A stretch of DNA of 64,000 nt from Epichloe hybrida. Lineage: Eukaryota; Ascomycota; Sordariomycetes; Hypocreales; Clavicipitaceae. Below are positions 1 through 12,428 of this stretch, piece after piece (positions within the stretch are counted from its first letter, which is position 1; every line of letters begins with the position of its first letter). Location: contig JAFEKR010000007.1 in assembly GCA_019022495.1 (NCBI GenBank), positions 2,604,001-2,668,000 on the forward strand. Reading direction: 5' to 3'. The notes beneath the pieces were generated by a model. That model was not told the DNA's origin. It was given only the letters and a program-made list of their open reading frames with translations, and made no database searches. A program made the position numbers and the translations under genes.

Positions 1-1191
1 CCCTCCCCCTCCCTCAGTAAGGCTGGCTATATCCACCCAGCCAGTATGACAATCGACATCCGTGTGTGAAGAAGCGTGTAAATACTACCCCTGAGGGACC
101 TGACGATGTTGGAGTCTGGGAAGATTTACGACCCTCTGAGAGCATCTTGCGTAACTTGGAAATCGGATATGGAATACAACATCTGTGCCATGCCATGATT
201 GGATCCACTGTTCGGAGCAAGCAACGCCATGTTTTTTTTTTTCCATCTTGCATCTTGGGATTCGTAACACAGTCGGCCTTTCTTTTGTTCCTGTGCAAGT
301 ACCTGATTCAATCTGACTCAAAACTGTACATGAGCTCACAACTACCACGAGGCTCCAATCCCATGGCCAGCCAGCCTGTGTAGTCGAGAGCAAGCGCCCC
401 CCGTCAGTGTCATTTGCGTAGCAGCCTGTGTGTTGTGTGTACATCCTGCAAAACGCGAAAACGCAAAAGAAAAGTGGTTGCTTTCCATCTTGTATATCCT
501 CTTCACGTTGGTAGTCTTTCCTCATCGTGAAAGCCATCTACATGCTTCCCATCTGCTCAACAGCGTAGGTATTCCCACATCTCACACACACTAGATAGTA
601 CATGTATGCCAAACCGTTCGCGCCGTTTTTATCCCCGTTTGCATCAAAGAGAACCTCCTCCATTTCAGTTTCGGGAGGAGAAAAGCATATTTCACCAATG
701 GACCAATTCCATCTACCGCTTTCACGCCAGAGGTGGTTCGTAGCGTTGCTGCCGGATTGTACATCCACGGAGCCATCCTTCAGCCAGTTATGCCCTCTCA
801 TAGCATCGCTCCGAGGTCTCAAACATGACCCCAAAAAAATTTCCATCCATCAAGGATTCGCAATGCTTGTTGCAGTGACCATTCTTTGTCAAGATGCTTT
901 CCCGAACATATGCATTGTTTCCATATAAAAGACGCCAAAGGTGTCGAGTTCCGTTCAAGCCAAAAAGACAAAAAAAAGAAAGTTAAAGAGAGAGAAAAGG
1001 GGCCCGGTGGTACAAACCGAGGCACAAGGGTTTGCCACCAACAGAAATTGCACAATTCCCTGCGTGCTGTCACTGCGACAACATCATGGGGTACATCGGC
1101 AAGGATCTCAAGCATGGTCCTGGATACTCATCCAGAGTGCCAGCTGACAAAATGACAAGGTATAGGAGGACAAAGATTTGGACAAAGACGA
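1..1191. other. Intergenic 3' flank, no gene seen
   Basis: This stretch lies downstream of the minus-strand gene that follows. It contains only short overlapping open frames on both strands, without conserved motifs, consistent codon use or splice-linked partners. Short homopolymer runs occur (T near 233-242, A near 967-977). I see no RNA gene or repeat in it. Confidence 0.5.
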
Positions 1192-2019
1192 TCAGTCCAT
1201 GTAAAAATCACCTTTGAGGATCCTTTCCTGAAAGGCGTCTGGCTTGCGTGGCTCTTGCTTGGGTTGTAGCACTGTGGGCGTCTGAACAGGCGGTTGCATC
1301 ATATCAGAGATGGATCTGGCCCGGTCGTGATTGGGCTCAGCTCTTGGAGGTGAAGAGGCTAGTGATAATGAAGGGCGGGCGCCGGTGACGGAGCTCTCGG
1401 CTCGGGACCGAAGTTGCTCCGACCAGTTGAAGCCCTGTTGGTCTGCACGAGAATTGGCATTGTCAGAAGGGGCTCTTGAAGGCATGGTGTTGCTTGCCTG
1501 TGAACCAGCGGATGAAGCCACCGCAGTACTGGCTCGACGGCCGGCTGCAGAAAGAGCAGCAGAAATCGCAGAGCCTTGGCTCAGCGAGGCTTTGCGTCCA
1601 AGAGACGATGGGGGAGAAGTTGGGTTATTACCATTGCCAGGACTGTTGCCGCCGGGGCGGTAGCCTCTAATAGTAGAGCCGCCGAAGCTCATACGACGGA
1701 CAAACGGTGTGTTGGGAAGGGTCTTGGACATGCCAGGCATTTCCTCATCCTCGATGGCGCTCTCGTCAATGGAATCCGAGTTGGCGGACATGCTGCCGCG
1801 GCGAATATTAAAGCTGGGTGGGTTGGTAGGTGATGTGCCGGAGAGGCCAATCGTGGTGACCGACAGTCGCCTCCGCTGGGAATCAAAGGCGCCATTCGCC
1901 TGCCCGTTGCCGCCGTTAGGGATGGTGCTTGAGCCACGTTGGAAGAGTTGTGATAGAGCTGCTTGTGTGATGGAGCTGCGGCGGTGGCTCGTGCCGTTGG
2001 GAGACCCCTCAGAAGTCAT
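1192..2019 (-). CDS. Conserved serine-rich fungal protein with repeated RRxS phospho-motifs, function unknown
   Basis: Single-exon frame of 275 codons. The protein is low-complexity, rich in Ser, Pro, Gly and Asn, with no globular domain I can name. Basic-Ser motifs recur along it: HRRSS near residue 13, RRRLS near 51, RRGS near 74, VRRMS near 107, GRKAS near 142 and RRAS near 162. The extreme C-terminus (ERILKGDFYMD) is the part I remember as conserved among Pezizomycotina orthologs. The motifs fit the consensus of basophilic kinases such as PKA, so a phosphoprotein regulated by nutrient or stress signalling is an inference only. The start ATG at 2019 is the first in frame, and the upstream region is pyrimidine-rich on the coding strand, as in many fungal promoters. 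No membrane segment or signal peptide is visible. Confidence 0.75.
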   Translation of the reverse strand: MTSEGSPNGTSHRRSSITQAALSQLFQRGSSTIPNGGNGQANGAFDSQRRRLSVTTIGLSGTSPTNPPSFNIRRGSMSANSDSIDESAIEDEEMPGMSKTLPNTPFVRRMSFGGSTIRGYRPGGNSPGNGNNPTSPPSSLGRKASLSQGSAISAALSAAGRRASTAVASSAGSQASNTMPSRAPSDNANSRADQQGFNWSEQLRSRAESSVTGARPSLSLASSPPRAEPNHDRARSISDMMQPPVQTPTVLQPKQEPRKPDAFQERILKGDFYMD

Positions 2020-2895
2020 TTTGGGCGGGTTGAGGAGCTGCGAAGGTACTGGGCTGCTAATATGCTACTGCGTCCAATCGCCAATCCAGTCGGCCCCGGA
2101 TCCCAGAGAGAAAAGGCGACGTTACTGAACTTGATAACCAGGCGTAGGCGTCCAGGTTTGTGGCGATAAGATGTGATTTTTTGGCGAGAAGAGTTTGTTG
2201 GGACAAAAACGTGGGGATCGGATGTTGTTGTTCTGCAAAGGCGGGCGAGGTCGTCGAGAGGTCGAGAGAGGAGGGAGCGAATGTCAAGACGAAGGTTCAG
2301 TAAGTGGTAGAGAAGACGTGACGGACGGACGACAGATGGGATATATAGTTCTGGAGGTGGATGGCGGAGAGACGGTAGGTAGGGTGGTCGATGCGTAGAG
2401 GTGCGCGCCACTTCAGGACTAAGAATTGGGAAGGAGAGAGGAGCAGGCAGAGGTAGAGGCAGAGGCAGAGGGGGAAGGAGGTACGGGGATGGTGGCAGAG
2501 AGAACGAGGATGCGCGAGATTGACGTGGTGTGTGTCCGTTGCACGGAAGTATTATTACGTTGCTGTGTGGGGCGCGGAGCGGAGGAACGGACGAGGTGGC
2601 TCGCCTCAACCCATGCAATGAAACTTGGAATTCAGGAGGTACATATGTATACAAGGATAACGGTGAAGGAAAGTCAAGTGAAGACGAAAGGGGGGAGGCG
2701 CGCGGCCGATGGGTCAATCATTCTCTCATCAATGTGGATGGGCAGAGAAGAGCGCGCTCATAAGACGATGGATGAGGATGAGGATGAGGATGGGCTGATT
2801 GGACTTGGCGACGACTGCAACCCCCCGGGGGCACCGAGAGCGGAGGGGGGAGGGGGCAGGCATTCGTGTCGGGCTAGTCCGTACGGAGTACAACC

Positions 2896-2930
2896 CGACA
2901 AAACGACAAAACGACAAAACGACAAAACGA
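2896..2930. repeat. 8-bp tandem repeat (CGACAAAA)4.4
   Basis: Four perfect copies of an 8-bp unit followed by a partial copy, directly after a TACGGAGTAC motif at 2882-2891. Confidence 0.95.
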
Positions 2931-3230
2931 ACCACCCACCCATGAGATGTGGATGGCAATGGCATGAGAGGAAAGAAACATGGCACTGTGACGAAGCGAT
3001 CGGCTGACTTGGCCAGTGGCCTGGGCCCTTGCTAAACGCGGGATTGGGCTGCTGGTCTGTTTCGAGGCCACACAACAAGCTTCGCCCCGGTAATATGCCA
3101 AGTTGAATCAAAGTCCCGTCCCTTCTCTGGCGGCGAAACGGTGACGTCGAGTGGTCGAGTGCAAGTGGGTGCCATCGGTCTGGTGGGGCGGGGACTGGAC
3201 AGCCAGCTGGCGGGCAGCCGGCAAGCCGAC

Positions 3231-3255
3231 CAGTCAGTCAGTCAGTCAGTCAGTC
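3231..3255. repeat. (CAGT)n microsatellite, about six copies
   Basis: Perfect tetranucleotide tract in intergenic DNA. Confidence 0.95.
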
Positions 3256-4290
3256 AACTTGCCGACTGGAATCTCGACATGATGAACGGGTGGCAGGATT
3301 CTTTTCAATCCATATGCGATCAACTCTTCATCATTTTCATACGATAGTGATACGTTATTACACTAAGTATTGCATAATGGTGCCATGTGCGGGTGTGGCC
3401 AGCAGATGAGCTGGCTTTTATTTCCCTTCCCCTCCCTGTGCCTTCGGCCCTTGTGCACTTCTGCATTGCTCTGCCTGCTACGGACGTACAGTACACATAG
3501 ACCGCTAGCCACTACCCTGACACTCCGGCACTTCTTGCCCAATGACACCACTTTGCGGGGTAAAGTAGGGTGTAGCATCCCTGCCCAAGACAAGAGAGCG
3601 ACTTGAGCTAGCAGGAACCCCGCAAGACAGAAAAAAAAAAAAAGCTTCATGTTTCACATCAGATGAAGCTTTTCGGTGCGACTAACTAACTAGCTGGTTG
3701 AAAGTCTGGAAAAAAAAAAAAAAAAAAAGTGAAACGGCACAGTACTGAACCAGGTTTTTGCTTCATGCTTGGAATGTGATGTCCAGAGAGTGTTGGTAAA
3801 TCACGTTACGCCAAAAACGCGTGGCTCGTCTGGGATTCCTCGCACCACTGATAACTCCATCTTGAGTATGTATGTATGCTGGTCGCAACATTCGAAAAAA
3901 AAAAAAGAAAAAAAAACCCCGCTTGTGTAACCATCATCACAACAATAGCCACGTTGTGACAGCTTTGCGAGGCTCGCAAAAAGTGAGCCTGTCGAGTGAC
4001 TTTGTATCTTGGTCGAAACAAGTGCACATGCACATGAAGCCACTTCATCTCAGGCAGGTGACTAGTCATGATTCCTCGTGCAGATGCAGGTTGTATACAC
4101 TCTTAATGACCAGTTACAATATGCATGTAGTTCCAAAGACCCATTCATTCCCCGTGCAAGCTGTCCCGAGTCCACATGTTCCGTGCTTCCAACCGCGTAC
4201 ATTTCGTCCATCCCGGCGGCCTCTGGTTCGATGACCATGGGTCAATGCCTCTTGGCAAAAGGTAGTCAGTATACCACAACTACGGCCAAT

Positions 4291-5880
4291 CTACACGTCT
4301 CGTCTCTGCCCGCAGAGACCGCACAAGCCGCAGTCGCCAGAATTCACATATCCATTATTCTTACAAGACGAGAGTGCGCAGCGCCATATGTCCGGTGTGA
4401 TGGCCGGGTTCAGAACATTGGCGCACATGCTGCATGTAGCCGCGACTGTGTCATTTTCAAACGAGCACACGGAACAAGTTGACGTCGAAGGGGGCATCGT
4501 TCGCTCCATCAGGGCAGAGTTTGACGCTGGCTCAACCTCCTCTTTGACGGACGCGGGCTTCCATCGCTCGGGAGGTGCGAGGTGGATTTGTGGCAAGTCT
4601 TCGTCCGGCTCACGCTTGACAGGTATTGATGCGGTGGGCTTATCATAGCCCTCTGTCGGCTCGTCTTTGATGCGGACGCCATGTTGCAAAGTCGGCCCGC
4701 CATGGGACACTTCTCGCTTCACATGGCCTTGGAACATGTCCTGAAGCTGGGTGAGTTCGTTTCTCGCATCCGGATCATCTGCGTCTTCATCCTCGCACAC
4801 CTTGACCATTCCTCTCCCTTTACCATCCACCAATCTTGTACCGTCTGCGTCAACGGCATCCAGGGGGCTCTCCTCATATTCGCCTCCAGACGCGCTTCCC
4901 GAATCCGTCTCGTCCTCGTCCTTGATACTTCCATCGTCTTCCTCCACGTCCACCTTCTGCTGTTCGAATCTCGCCAGTGCCGCCGCCGCACGTAGCTCCC
5001 GCCCTCTCGCGCTCCCTGCAACCCGAGGCTTCGCCTTGACTTTCTTTCCCTTCTCCAGCTTCACCTTTGCTTCTTCGTCTGCCCCCAGCGCCACGCCATT
5101 TTCTCCAAACTTCTTCAGGATCCTGCGCTGCTTTCGCTCCTGGTACGTCAAGGGAGGTTTCGCCCTGCGTTTTCTCCGCTGCGTGCGGTACGTCCCCCCG
5201 CACAGATGCTCCGGAAGCACCTCATCTGACTGCACCGTGTTGCCCTCCCACTCACCCGTGGCCAGATTCGCCCCGCGACCCCAGATCCCATCGCCCGTGT
5301 ACCCTTCCCTCCACAGCTCGTACATCTGCGCGGCGTACTGGTTGCGCACCGCCCAGAACGCCCTCGAATGGTTCATCTGCTTGCAATGCGCCAGCTCGTG
5401 CATCATGACCATCTGGACGTACTTGAAGGGGAGCCAGCGTCCCGTCCGCCGCGACCGCAGCACAAGCTGCACCACCTCGCCGGCGTTGAAGTTGCGGCCG
5501 ACAAATTCTCGGTTGGGCTCATATTCTTCGAGTGTCATGACTGAGATGTGGTTTTTGCGCATGACGGGGACTGAATAATCAAAAAGTCAGAAGAATATTG
5601 GCAATCCAAACGTGAATTGCTGACCATTGCTACACCTCTTGTCTGTTTCAAAAAAACTTGTATTCCAAAACATAACAGAACTTGTATTCCAAAACATAAC
5701 AGAACTTGTATTAGAAATGGATAAGATTAATATGAATGGAAACTTACGACATTGTGCAGCAATCCTTTCAAGAAACTTCTGTGCAATATTCTCATGAGGC
5801 CCCGGGAGCGGCTTGATGAAGACAATGTTTGGATTCGGCTGTGATCTCTTGGCGTTGAGTCTCTGAATGCCGATGGGCAT
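4291..5880 (-). CDS. WSS1: WLM-domain metalloprotease (Wss1/SPRTN type) with RanBP2 zinc fingers
   Basis: Two exons: 5880-5748 and 5570-4291, joined across a GTAAGT...CAG intron, giving 470 residues. The join restores the conserved stretch AAQCLPVMRKNHISVMTLEE. The WLM domain fills about residues 1-200, with the zincin signature HELAHCKQMNH (HExxHxxxxxH) near residue 100. A long acidic, low-complexity middle follows. The C-terminus carries one clear RanBP2-type finger (C-x2-C-x10-C-x2-C) and a second, modified cysteine cluster. In yeast, Wss1 cleaves proteins covalently trapped on DNA and acts with SUMO and Cdc48. I see the protease core and the fingers, but did not identify certain SHP or VIM motifs. 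The role in crosslink repair is inferred from family. Confidence 0.9.
5655..5712. repeat. 24-bp tandem repeat, 2.4 copies, inside the WSS1 intron
   Basis: Two perfect 24-bp copies (5655-5678 and 5679-5702) and a 10-bp partial third copy lie in the 177-bp intron of the WSS1-like gene. Confidence 0.9.
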
Positions 5881-6430
5881 AGTGACTGGCAAAAATAACA
5901 GGGTTTGCACGGTGGCTTCCCTTGGCCGAGATGGTGGTTGGTGCGTCTTGTCGAGTTCGTGACGTTCAACAAGTGAGAATGGAGAATGCGTCAAAGGGCA
6001 TCTGTGGCAAACTGGTAACTTGGTAAGCAAGTGAATCAGGTGACCCACTCCATCTCTGTTGACGCTGCTGAAACTGGCGACCATAAGTTTCCAAGCTGTT
6101 GTAGCCCCGAGGTGAAAATATAATCAACACAAGCGGTTATCATCGTTGAATTGCATTACGGGTCATCACTTGGAGAAATGTTGGTGACTGGCCGTTTTCA
6201 ACAAGTTTCTCAGTTTTTGCAGGGGAATTACAACTGCCATCGCCACGACAAAAGACGAGTAAAACATTACGACCATAAAAGCACAACGCAGGAAAATATG
6301 AATGGTTAGCTGTATTTGAAGTTCCTTCTCGAAATATCCAAAACGTGTTCACCCAAATTCATCGTTATAAGCTATTATCGCTAAATATCAATCATGTCGA
6401 GTCCAATTCTTTGGCATCCTATGCATGTCA
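5881..6430. other. Intergenic, promoter of the WSS1-like gene
   Basis: AT-richer spacer between two minus-strand genes. It serves as promoter for the WSS1-like gene and as 3' flank of the sulfate permease gene. No further gene seen. Confidence 0.5.
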
Positions 6431-8984
6431 TCACGAAGGCAGACCAGAAGTTCCAGCCTTGAATTCCTCCTTTGCTACCACATTCGCAATCGCACTCTGC
6501 ACCGCACTCGTCAGGTCGACGTGGAACAGGGGCCTGTTTAACCCATGAACCACAGCTCCTCTGCGTCTCTGTGTTGCCATTCCAGCTTCCTCTGATTTCT
6601 CGTCACCGTCGTTTGGCTGATTGGACACGTCATCTGAGCTCGAGGCTTGTCCCATTTCCTCGTCGAGCTTGCTCATTCGAGACTGACTGGCCTGCAGCCC
6701 CGGTTCATTCGCCTTCACTTCAGCTACCGCAGCAGCTGAGTCTTTCCCGCCTATTTCAGCAACACTGAAGATGGATTTCCATCTGCGGTGCGAGCCATCC
6801 GAGGTTTTTGTCGGTGTGCCAAATCCACCAGCAACAAGTGCCTGTTTTGTCCAGCGATTGTTGATGCATGCAACGTGCCAGTCAACGACATCAGGTGCAG
6901 TGTACAGGTCCAGTTGATTTCGAACGTCGATGAGACGCTGAACAGACGTGATGTCCACGTTGTTCACCGAGCTGAAATCAAGGATTATAGCCCGGAGCAC
7001 AGGGACTATATTCACTTCTGGGTTCTCTCTAGACTTCGCCGATTTTCGGGGGCCGGGGTTGCTCCATGGCCGGTCGCCTGCTCGCTCAAATATCTCGGGG
7101 CTCGCGCGTCTTGTTTGCGAGACAATGAAGTTGGTGAGATAGTCCAGAGAAGAGTTGGCGTTTGGATAATGGAACCCTTCGGAGAAGCGGTATATGAAGA
7201 TACCAGGGTATGGACTCTCTAAATCGACCTCGGGATTGGTGCCGTCTCCGTGGTCCAGAGGAAGATAGATGTTTCTGGTTGCGTTTCCATCCGACTCCTT
7301 AAAAGTTCCGTATTCGCCAAACACTTGCTTGGGGTCTTCACCAATGACATGATCTCCGAGCACCGAGTGGACTCGCACTTTGCCAAGAAACTGGCCGCGG
7401 GCTTTCAAGATGCGGTACAGTAAGATGGATGCCGAAATGGCAACCGTCGCGTACAGACCGTCTTCAATCTGCGCGAATACACTGACGAATACACCGACAA
7501 AGAAGACAAATAACTCTATTGGCGATACGAGCCAGAATTGGTAAACAGTGTCGGGAGGCGTGATGAGATCCCCAACTGCATGAATAATAACCGCCGCTAG
7601 AGTGGCGCTGGGGATGTAGAAGAACACGGCAGTCAACAGATATGTTGCCAGAAGCACGACGAGGCCTGTGATTATTCCTGCTGCTGGTGTTCGGACGCCC
7701 GCTTTGGATTGAATGGCTGTTCGGCTGAAAGATCCGGTGGAAGGATATCCGCCGAGAAACGGCCCCAAGATGTTCGCCATTCCAATAGCTACCATCTCTT
7801 GAGATGGATCAATAGTGTAGTTGTTGACTCGACCAAATGATTTCGAAATAGCGACATGCTCAACTAGCATCACAACAACGGTGGCTGGCAGATGTGGTCC
7901 GAAATGTGCAACTACGCTACTCGAGAGCTCGGGAACAGCCACATTGCGAAGCCCTGCGTCAGGGTAAGAGAATGACGTCGACATGATTATTCTATGAGCA
8001 CTCACCCTTGGGTACAGTTCCAAGAACATGGAACATTGGATCATCTCTTCTATGCATATTGGCTAGCCAGCTGACCACGGTATAGAGTAAGATGACAAAG
8101 ACCGTTCGCATTGTATTCATGAAGAATATAATGCGCTTGTGGGTAGGACATCGTTCCGCGGCCAAAGTGAGAACATATCGGATCAAATAAAGGAAGAAAA
8201 GAGCCGTCAGTCCCATAGCCGCGTCGAGCTTAGTCTCCGGAAGGTGTTTCAGAGTGTTTATGACGACCCTGTATGCTGGGTCTCTATTGGAGAAGCCAGT
8301 CAGGCCCATAAGAGACGGTAATTGGCTAGCTGCGATGGTGATGGCCGAGCCAGTCATAAAAGCTGACAGAGAAGTAATAGAGATCAAGTCGACCATCCAT
8401 CCACAACGAAGTAGCCCAATGGCTAGGACGATGCATCCCGCAATGATGGACAAGGCCGAGGCAACGACGTGCGCTGGAACGTCTTTTGTATCCGGAGACG
8501 ATGCCACATCTTCGACAACCGTACCTACAACTGTAGAAAGGACAGCAACAGGGCCGATCGAAATATCCTTCGAAGTACCAAATATCCAGTATATGATGAC
8601 ACCCATGAATGAAGAGTATAAACCAAACTGAGGCTCGAGCTTGGCCAACGAAGCATACGCCATGCCTTGAGGCACAACAACGGCGCCGATGGTGACGCCT
8701 GCAACTATATCACCAGCGAGCCATTGGAGATTGTAATGTCCCATCCACGAGAGAAAAGGAAACAAAGACTTGACGTATGCGCCGGCCTCTTGTTGCGTGG
8801 GAATTTGATCATGGAGCCACTCCGAGGTTGTAGGTGGCCCTTCGACAAAACTGCCGTTTGTCTGCATGGAGAAAATTGACTCTCCTCGCGTGACCGCAAC
8901 CGCGGTATCCTGATCTGAGTCTTGTAGTTTGATGCCAAGAGCCTTGGCCAAGCCATGGCCCGTCCTGGCAGCAAAGGATGGCAT
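6431..8984 (-). CDS. SulP-family sulfate permease with STAS domain
   Basis: Two exons: 8984-8006 and 7953-6431, separated by a 52-bp GTGAGT...CAG intron, giving 833 residues. The chosen start leads into TGHGLAKALGIKL, which matches the N-terminus I remember for fungal sulfate permeases; frames upstream are less plausible. The SulP membrane region covers about residues 90-530 with many hydrophobic helices and the family segment GLYSSFMGVIIYWIFGTSKD. A cytoplasmic STAS domain follows at about 570-720, then a charged tail. The family imports sulfate at the plasma membrane (yeast Sul1/Sul2, Neurospora CYS-14, Aspergillus SutB). In those fungi transcription is induced on sulfur limitation by a bZIP regulator (CYS3/MetR). 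I did not find a clear palindromic CYS3 site in the promoter by eye, so regulation is not shown here. Confidence 0.93.
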
Positions 8985-10003
8985 GCTTGCGGCAACTTGT
9001 TGACAAGATTCCGCCTCGCTTACACTGCAGAACTGAACAACCAACAAATAATAGCAAAGACAAACGCCGCCGTTGAATCGGCCTTTTTACTCATCCATGG
9101 TGTTTCTACCACGGCCAGCACATAACTTTCTGACGACATTTTCTGAAGCTGCGTGTCCGAGGTGTGGCGCTGATACTGTGTGATTGAACAAGGCCAAGAA
9201 ACGCAGATGATCCAAGCCCAGCACTGAAGAATACAAGAGGGAGCAAATGTTCGAGAGAGGAGATCAAGAACGCAGATATGAGAATAAGAGGAGACATGAA
9301 CTATGGAGGATAGACGTAACTTTCTGGATCAGAGGAGGAGAGGCGCGGGAGCGCTGAATAAAAAAGATCTCACTGAGATGCGACACTAAGGAAACAGGAC
9401 CGACATGCCGGTCGAGACACGAAAGTCGACGACACCCAACAGTAGCAAAGGCCTTGTTGTTTCTTCGTGCCCGAATGGCGACCGACTGGTAATGCCGCGC
9501 GATCAGCCAATCCTAGAGGCATGAGCCGCTTGAGAAAGAAGTGAGAGCTGAGATGTGCGACGGGTTAACGTAAAGGTATGCTGAAACAAACTTCTCGTCA
9601 ACTTGACGATGATGGGAAGGCGGAAGCATTAAAGGGCCATGACGATGAGAGTAGCAAAGAAGGACCAAAGAAGGCATCTTTCCTGTCGCTATCCGGGCAA
9701 AAAAAAGTCCATGAATCTTTCAAGCAGCATCGTCTCGAAGCGGTTACCAGACGGAAAGAGCGATGAGGTGATGCATCAGGCTTGCCCCACCAACCAGTCG
9801 GGTTGCCGCTCCTAGCGTAGCGCAGCTGAGAGGAGGCAGTTGCAGACGGCGCAATGGCCTGGTCCGCATCCATCCAGCCCGCATCCAGCCACCACGCGAT
9901 CGCATCGCGTGCCTCTTCGTACTGACAGAGCCAAATCTTGACATCGCCAGCCAAGCTCCTTGTCCAAATGCCATGCACAAGTCCGTCTTGAAGCCTCGCA
10001 GCC
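8985..10003. other. Divergent intergenic region between sulfate permease and BUB2
   Basis: About 1 kb serving as promoter for the permease (left, minus strand) and BUB2 (right, plus strand). A minus-strand open frame at 9598-10005 has no recognisable motif and overlaps the BUB2 start; I do not call it a gene. Confidence 0.5.
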
Positions 10004-11665
10004 ATGGCTAGTCCCCCTCAGACTCAGGAAGCAAATTCTGCCCCCTCTCTTCCTCCTCCTTCTTCCACCACCTCGTCACACCCCACCATCGCCCATATCG
10101 ACCTCCAAGTACCTCCATCGCCGCGGACACATCGAGCTCTCCGTCGTCTTCAATCCGCTCACACGCTAGGCGCCGCTCGATCCGCGAACCAACCGTCTCT
10201 GCTTTCCCAACAGCGACGAGACTTTCAGCGCAATGCATCACCCACTCGCTCCCCGCAGCGAGGTCGCGCCAATAGTGATGCCGCGTCGGCCTTGATGCAG
10301 ATGAGCGCTGTCGCGGGGACAAAGCGCACCGGTTTGAAGAAGCCCGTCTTTTCGCATGGTCACTTGTCGCTGCAGCAGATCTTTCGTGACGGACCGAGTG
10401 ACGGAGACTACTTGGGGGCGTTGGAAAGCGCAAGGTGGAAGGTGATTGATGAGGGTATCAAGAGCGCTGACGATGGAATGGTATGGCACCTCTTCACCTT
10501 CTGTTAGCCTCTTGACGGATTATTGAGCGGGGCGGCGTTCAGTTCGAGAAAAGCAGTCGTCTTTTACTGACATTGGAGGGGTTTTCCCGGCTAGTCACCC
10601 TTGAGGATATACGTCTGGCTTGTCCTGCTAGACGCACCCATCATGTCCACGGACGAATACCTCTCCTTCATTCATCGCGGCGCCTCACCGGCCTACTCCA
10701 AGATCCGCAATGACACATTCAGAACTCTCACCACCGACCCTCTCTTTCGGCGGCGCGTCAGTGAGGCCAGCCTTATTCGGTTGCTCAACGCCACCGCTTG
10801 GAAGTTGCACGATGCCAAGGAGGAGCAGCGACAAAATGCCAGTCGGCCGAGCAGTAGTCATTCCAATGCGCCGAGGCAGAGTCTAGGAGGCAGCGTTTCC
10901 GGGCACTCCCAAGCCAGTACGTTTGTTTGTCCACATGAATCCGCCTTCATCAAAATCACCAACAGAAGAACACGCATCAACACTCCCGATCATGGACTTC
11001 CCCCCCCCCCCATCTCTATAAAACCCCAGTGCTAACACCAAAGAAAATAGAGTCCGGCACCGGCCCAGAACCAGGAACCTACGTACAAGGCATGAACGTC
11101 CTCGCCGCCCCCTTCTTATACGCGGCTCGTAGCGAGGCCGAAGCCTTCGTCGCATTCCATTCCCTCCTCACCAAGGAATGCCCCGCCTACATCCGCGGAG
11201 CCATGGACGGCGTCCATCGCGGCCTCGCCCTAGTCGACAAGGTCCTCGCCATCGTCGACCCGAAACTGAGCTTGTACCTCACCGCAAAAGGTCTTTCCGC
11301 CGAAATCTACGCTTTCCCCTCCGTCTTGACCCTCTGTGCGTGCACACCCCCGCTACCCGAGGTTCTTCGCCTCTGGGACTTTCTATTTGCCTACGGCCCG
11401 CACCTAAATATTCTGTGTATCGTGGCCCAGCTCACCATCATGAGGTCGCAGATACTGCAATCCCCGAGGTCCTCCCCCCCCCCAATGTCGACAAAGCCCA
11501 TCGCATCTCCTGTAACTAACTTGACCCCTTCTCTACCAAAGTCCAAACAAGGTCCTTCGATCTTTCCCCCCCTTGAACGCCGACTTGATCAAGAGCGTCA
11601 CCATCGGGATCATCAAGAAAATTCCCGATGATGTGTACGCTGAGATTGTCACGCACGCCATGTAA
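10004..11665 (+). CDS. BUB2: Mitotic checkpoint protein Bub2/Cdc16 (TBC-domain GAP)
   Basis: Four exons: 10004-10480, 10595-10916, 11051-11468 and 11542-11665, giving 446 residues. The first 120 or so residues are a Ser/Pro-rich extension absent from the roughly 300-residue yeast proteins. The TBC domain follows, with both catalytic fingers visible: the arginine finger IRNDTFR (IxxDxxR) and the glutamine finger YVQG (YxQ). The tail LNADLIKSVTIGIIKKIPDD matches family conservation. With Bfa1/Byr4, Bub2 forms the two-component GAP for the Tem1/Spg1 GTPase at spindle poles, restraining mitotic exit or septation until the spindle is placed correctly. The third intron uses a weak donor (GTCCTC) followed by a C-tract. 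I chose it because it restores SPNKVLRSFPPLNA; the other splices are standard. Confidence 0.9.
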
Positions 11666-12428
11666 TCAGGTGGTTGAACTACAATATTAAGTGTCCTGAC
11701 GGGGCGTCAGTTGGAGATGAGCATCCGCGGAAGAATTGGACGCGGGCGATACCGGCGATACATCCTACTAGCTATGATAATGAAGTTTATGAACGGCGGG
11801 AACAGAAACAGCCACGGTTTGGGTACGGGGAAACGGGGCAAATGATCAGGAAAGGATACAAAAGGGCGTTATTTGTGCTTCTCGTATGAGGATGTAGAAT
11901 GTGTTGCGCGGTGTCATGTATTTCCTTCTTCCTCTTTTGTACGGTCTACGATGGCGCCTCAGACTCCTGCATTCATGAACAATGGACGAAGTGTGGTGGG
12001 GAGAGACAGTCTGAATCACTCACGGGTTTACTTTACATTGTCGCTGCAAATACGCTCATGGTTTGATGATGGCCCAATGCCACGTATATGAATATAGTCT
12101 AGTCTAGGACTCTTCTACATATTTCATTAATGCACACTAAGCGTGTCTGCAGCTGCCTTGCCGAAAAGCGAGGGAAAAAGAAAACGCCGGTAGATGCCCC
12201 TGGCTGTAAAAAAAAATGAATAATAGCCAACTTTCGCTCCAACCCGACAGATAGTGAATGCTGTGCTGGAAGCACAAATCATGTTTTCTCGTCTTGACAG
12301 CATGCTCGTTTCTCCATTACACGTCTCTCATTCTCTCTCTCTCATCCTCATCATCATCCTCCGACTTCAAGATCATGGTAACGATATTGCGATACCATGC
12401 CGTGACTCACCGTGGCAAGACATGACGA
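11666..12428. other. Convergent 3' flanks of BUB2 and the IZH3-like gene
   Basis: Only short frames without conserved features lie here. It probably contains both 3' UTRs. Nothing else recognised. Confidence 0.5.

Larger units (their letters stand above)
2020..4290. other. Intergenic region with simple repeats
   Basis: It holds the promoter of the minus-strand gene to its left (GA-rich on the plus strand from about 2260 to 2480, so CT-rich on the coding strand) and the 3' flank of the WSS1-like gene to its right. Simple repeats and A-tracts are present. Long frames here, such as the minus-strand frame at 2016-2717, are compositionally biased promoter sequence and not convincing genes. Confidence 0.5.

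Noticed and set aside
2016..2717. 233-codon minus-strand frame upstream of the first gene
   Set aside because: Pro/Ser/Leu-rich translation of a pyrimidine-rich promoter; no splice link to the neighbouring gene.
4751..5578. 275-codon plus-strand frame over the WSS1-like gene
   Set aside because: Antisense shadow of the WSS1-like coding sequence; Ser/Pro-rich with no family resemblance.
9598..10005. 135-codon minus-strand frame overlapping the BUB2 start
   Set aside because: No conserved motif; lies in the divergent promoter and overlaps the well-supported BUB2 start.
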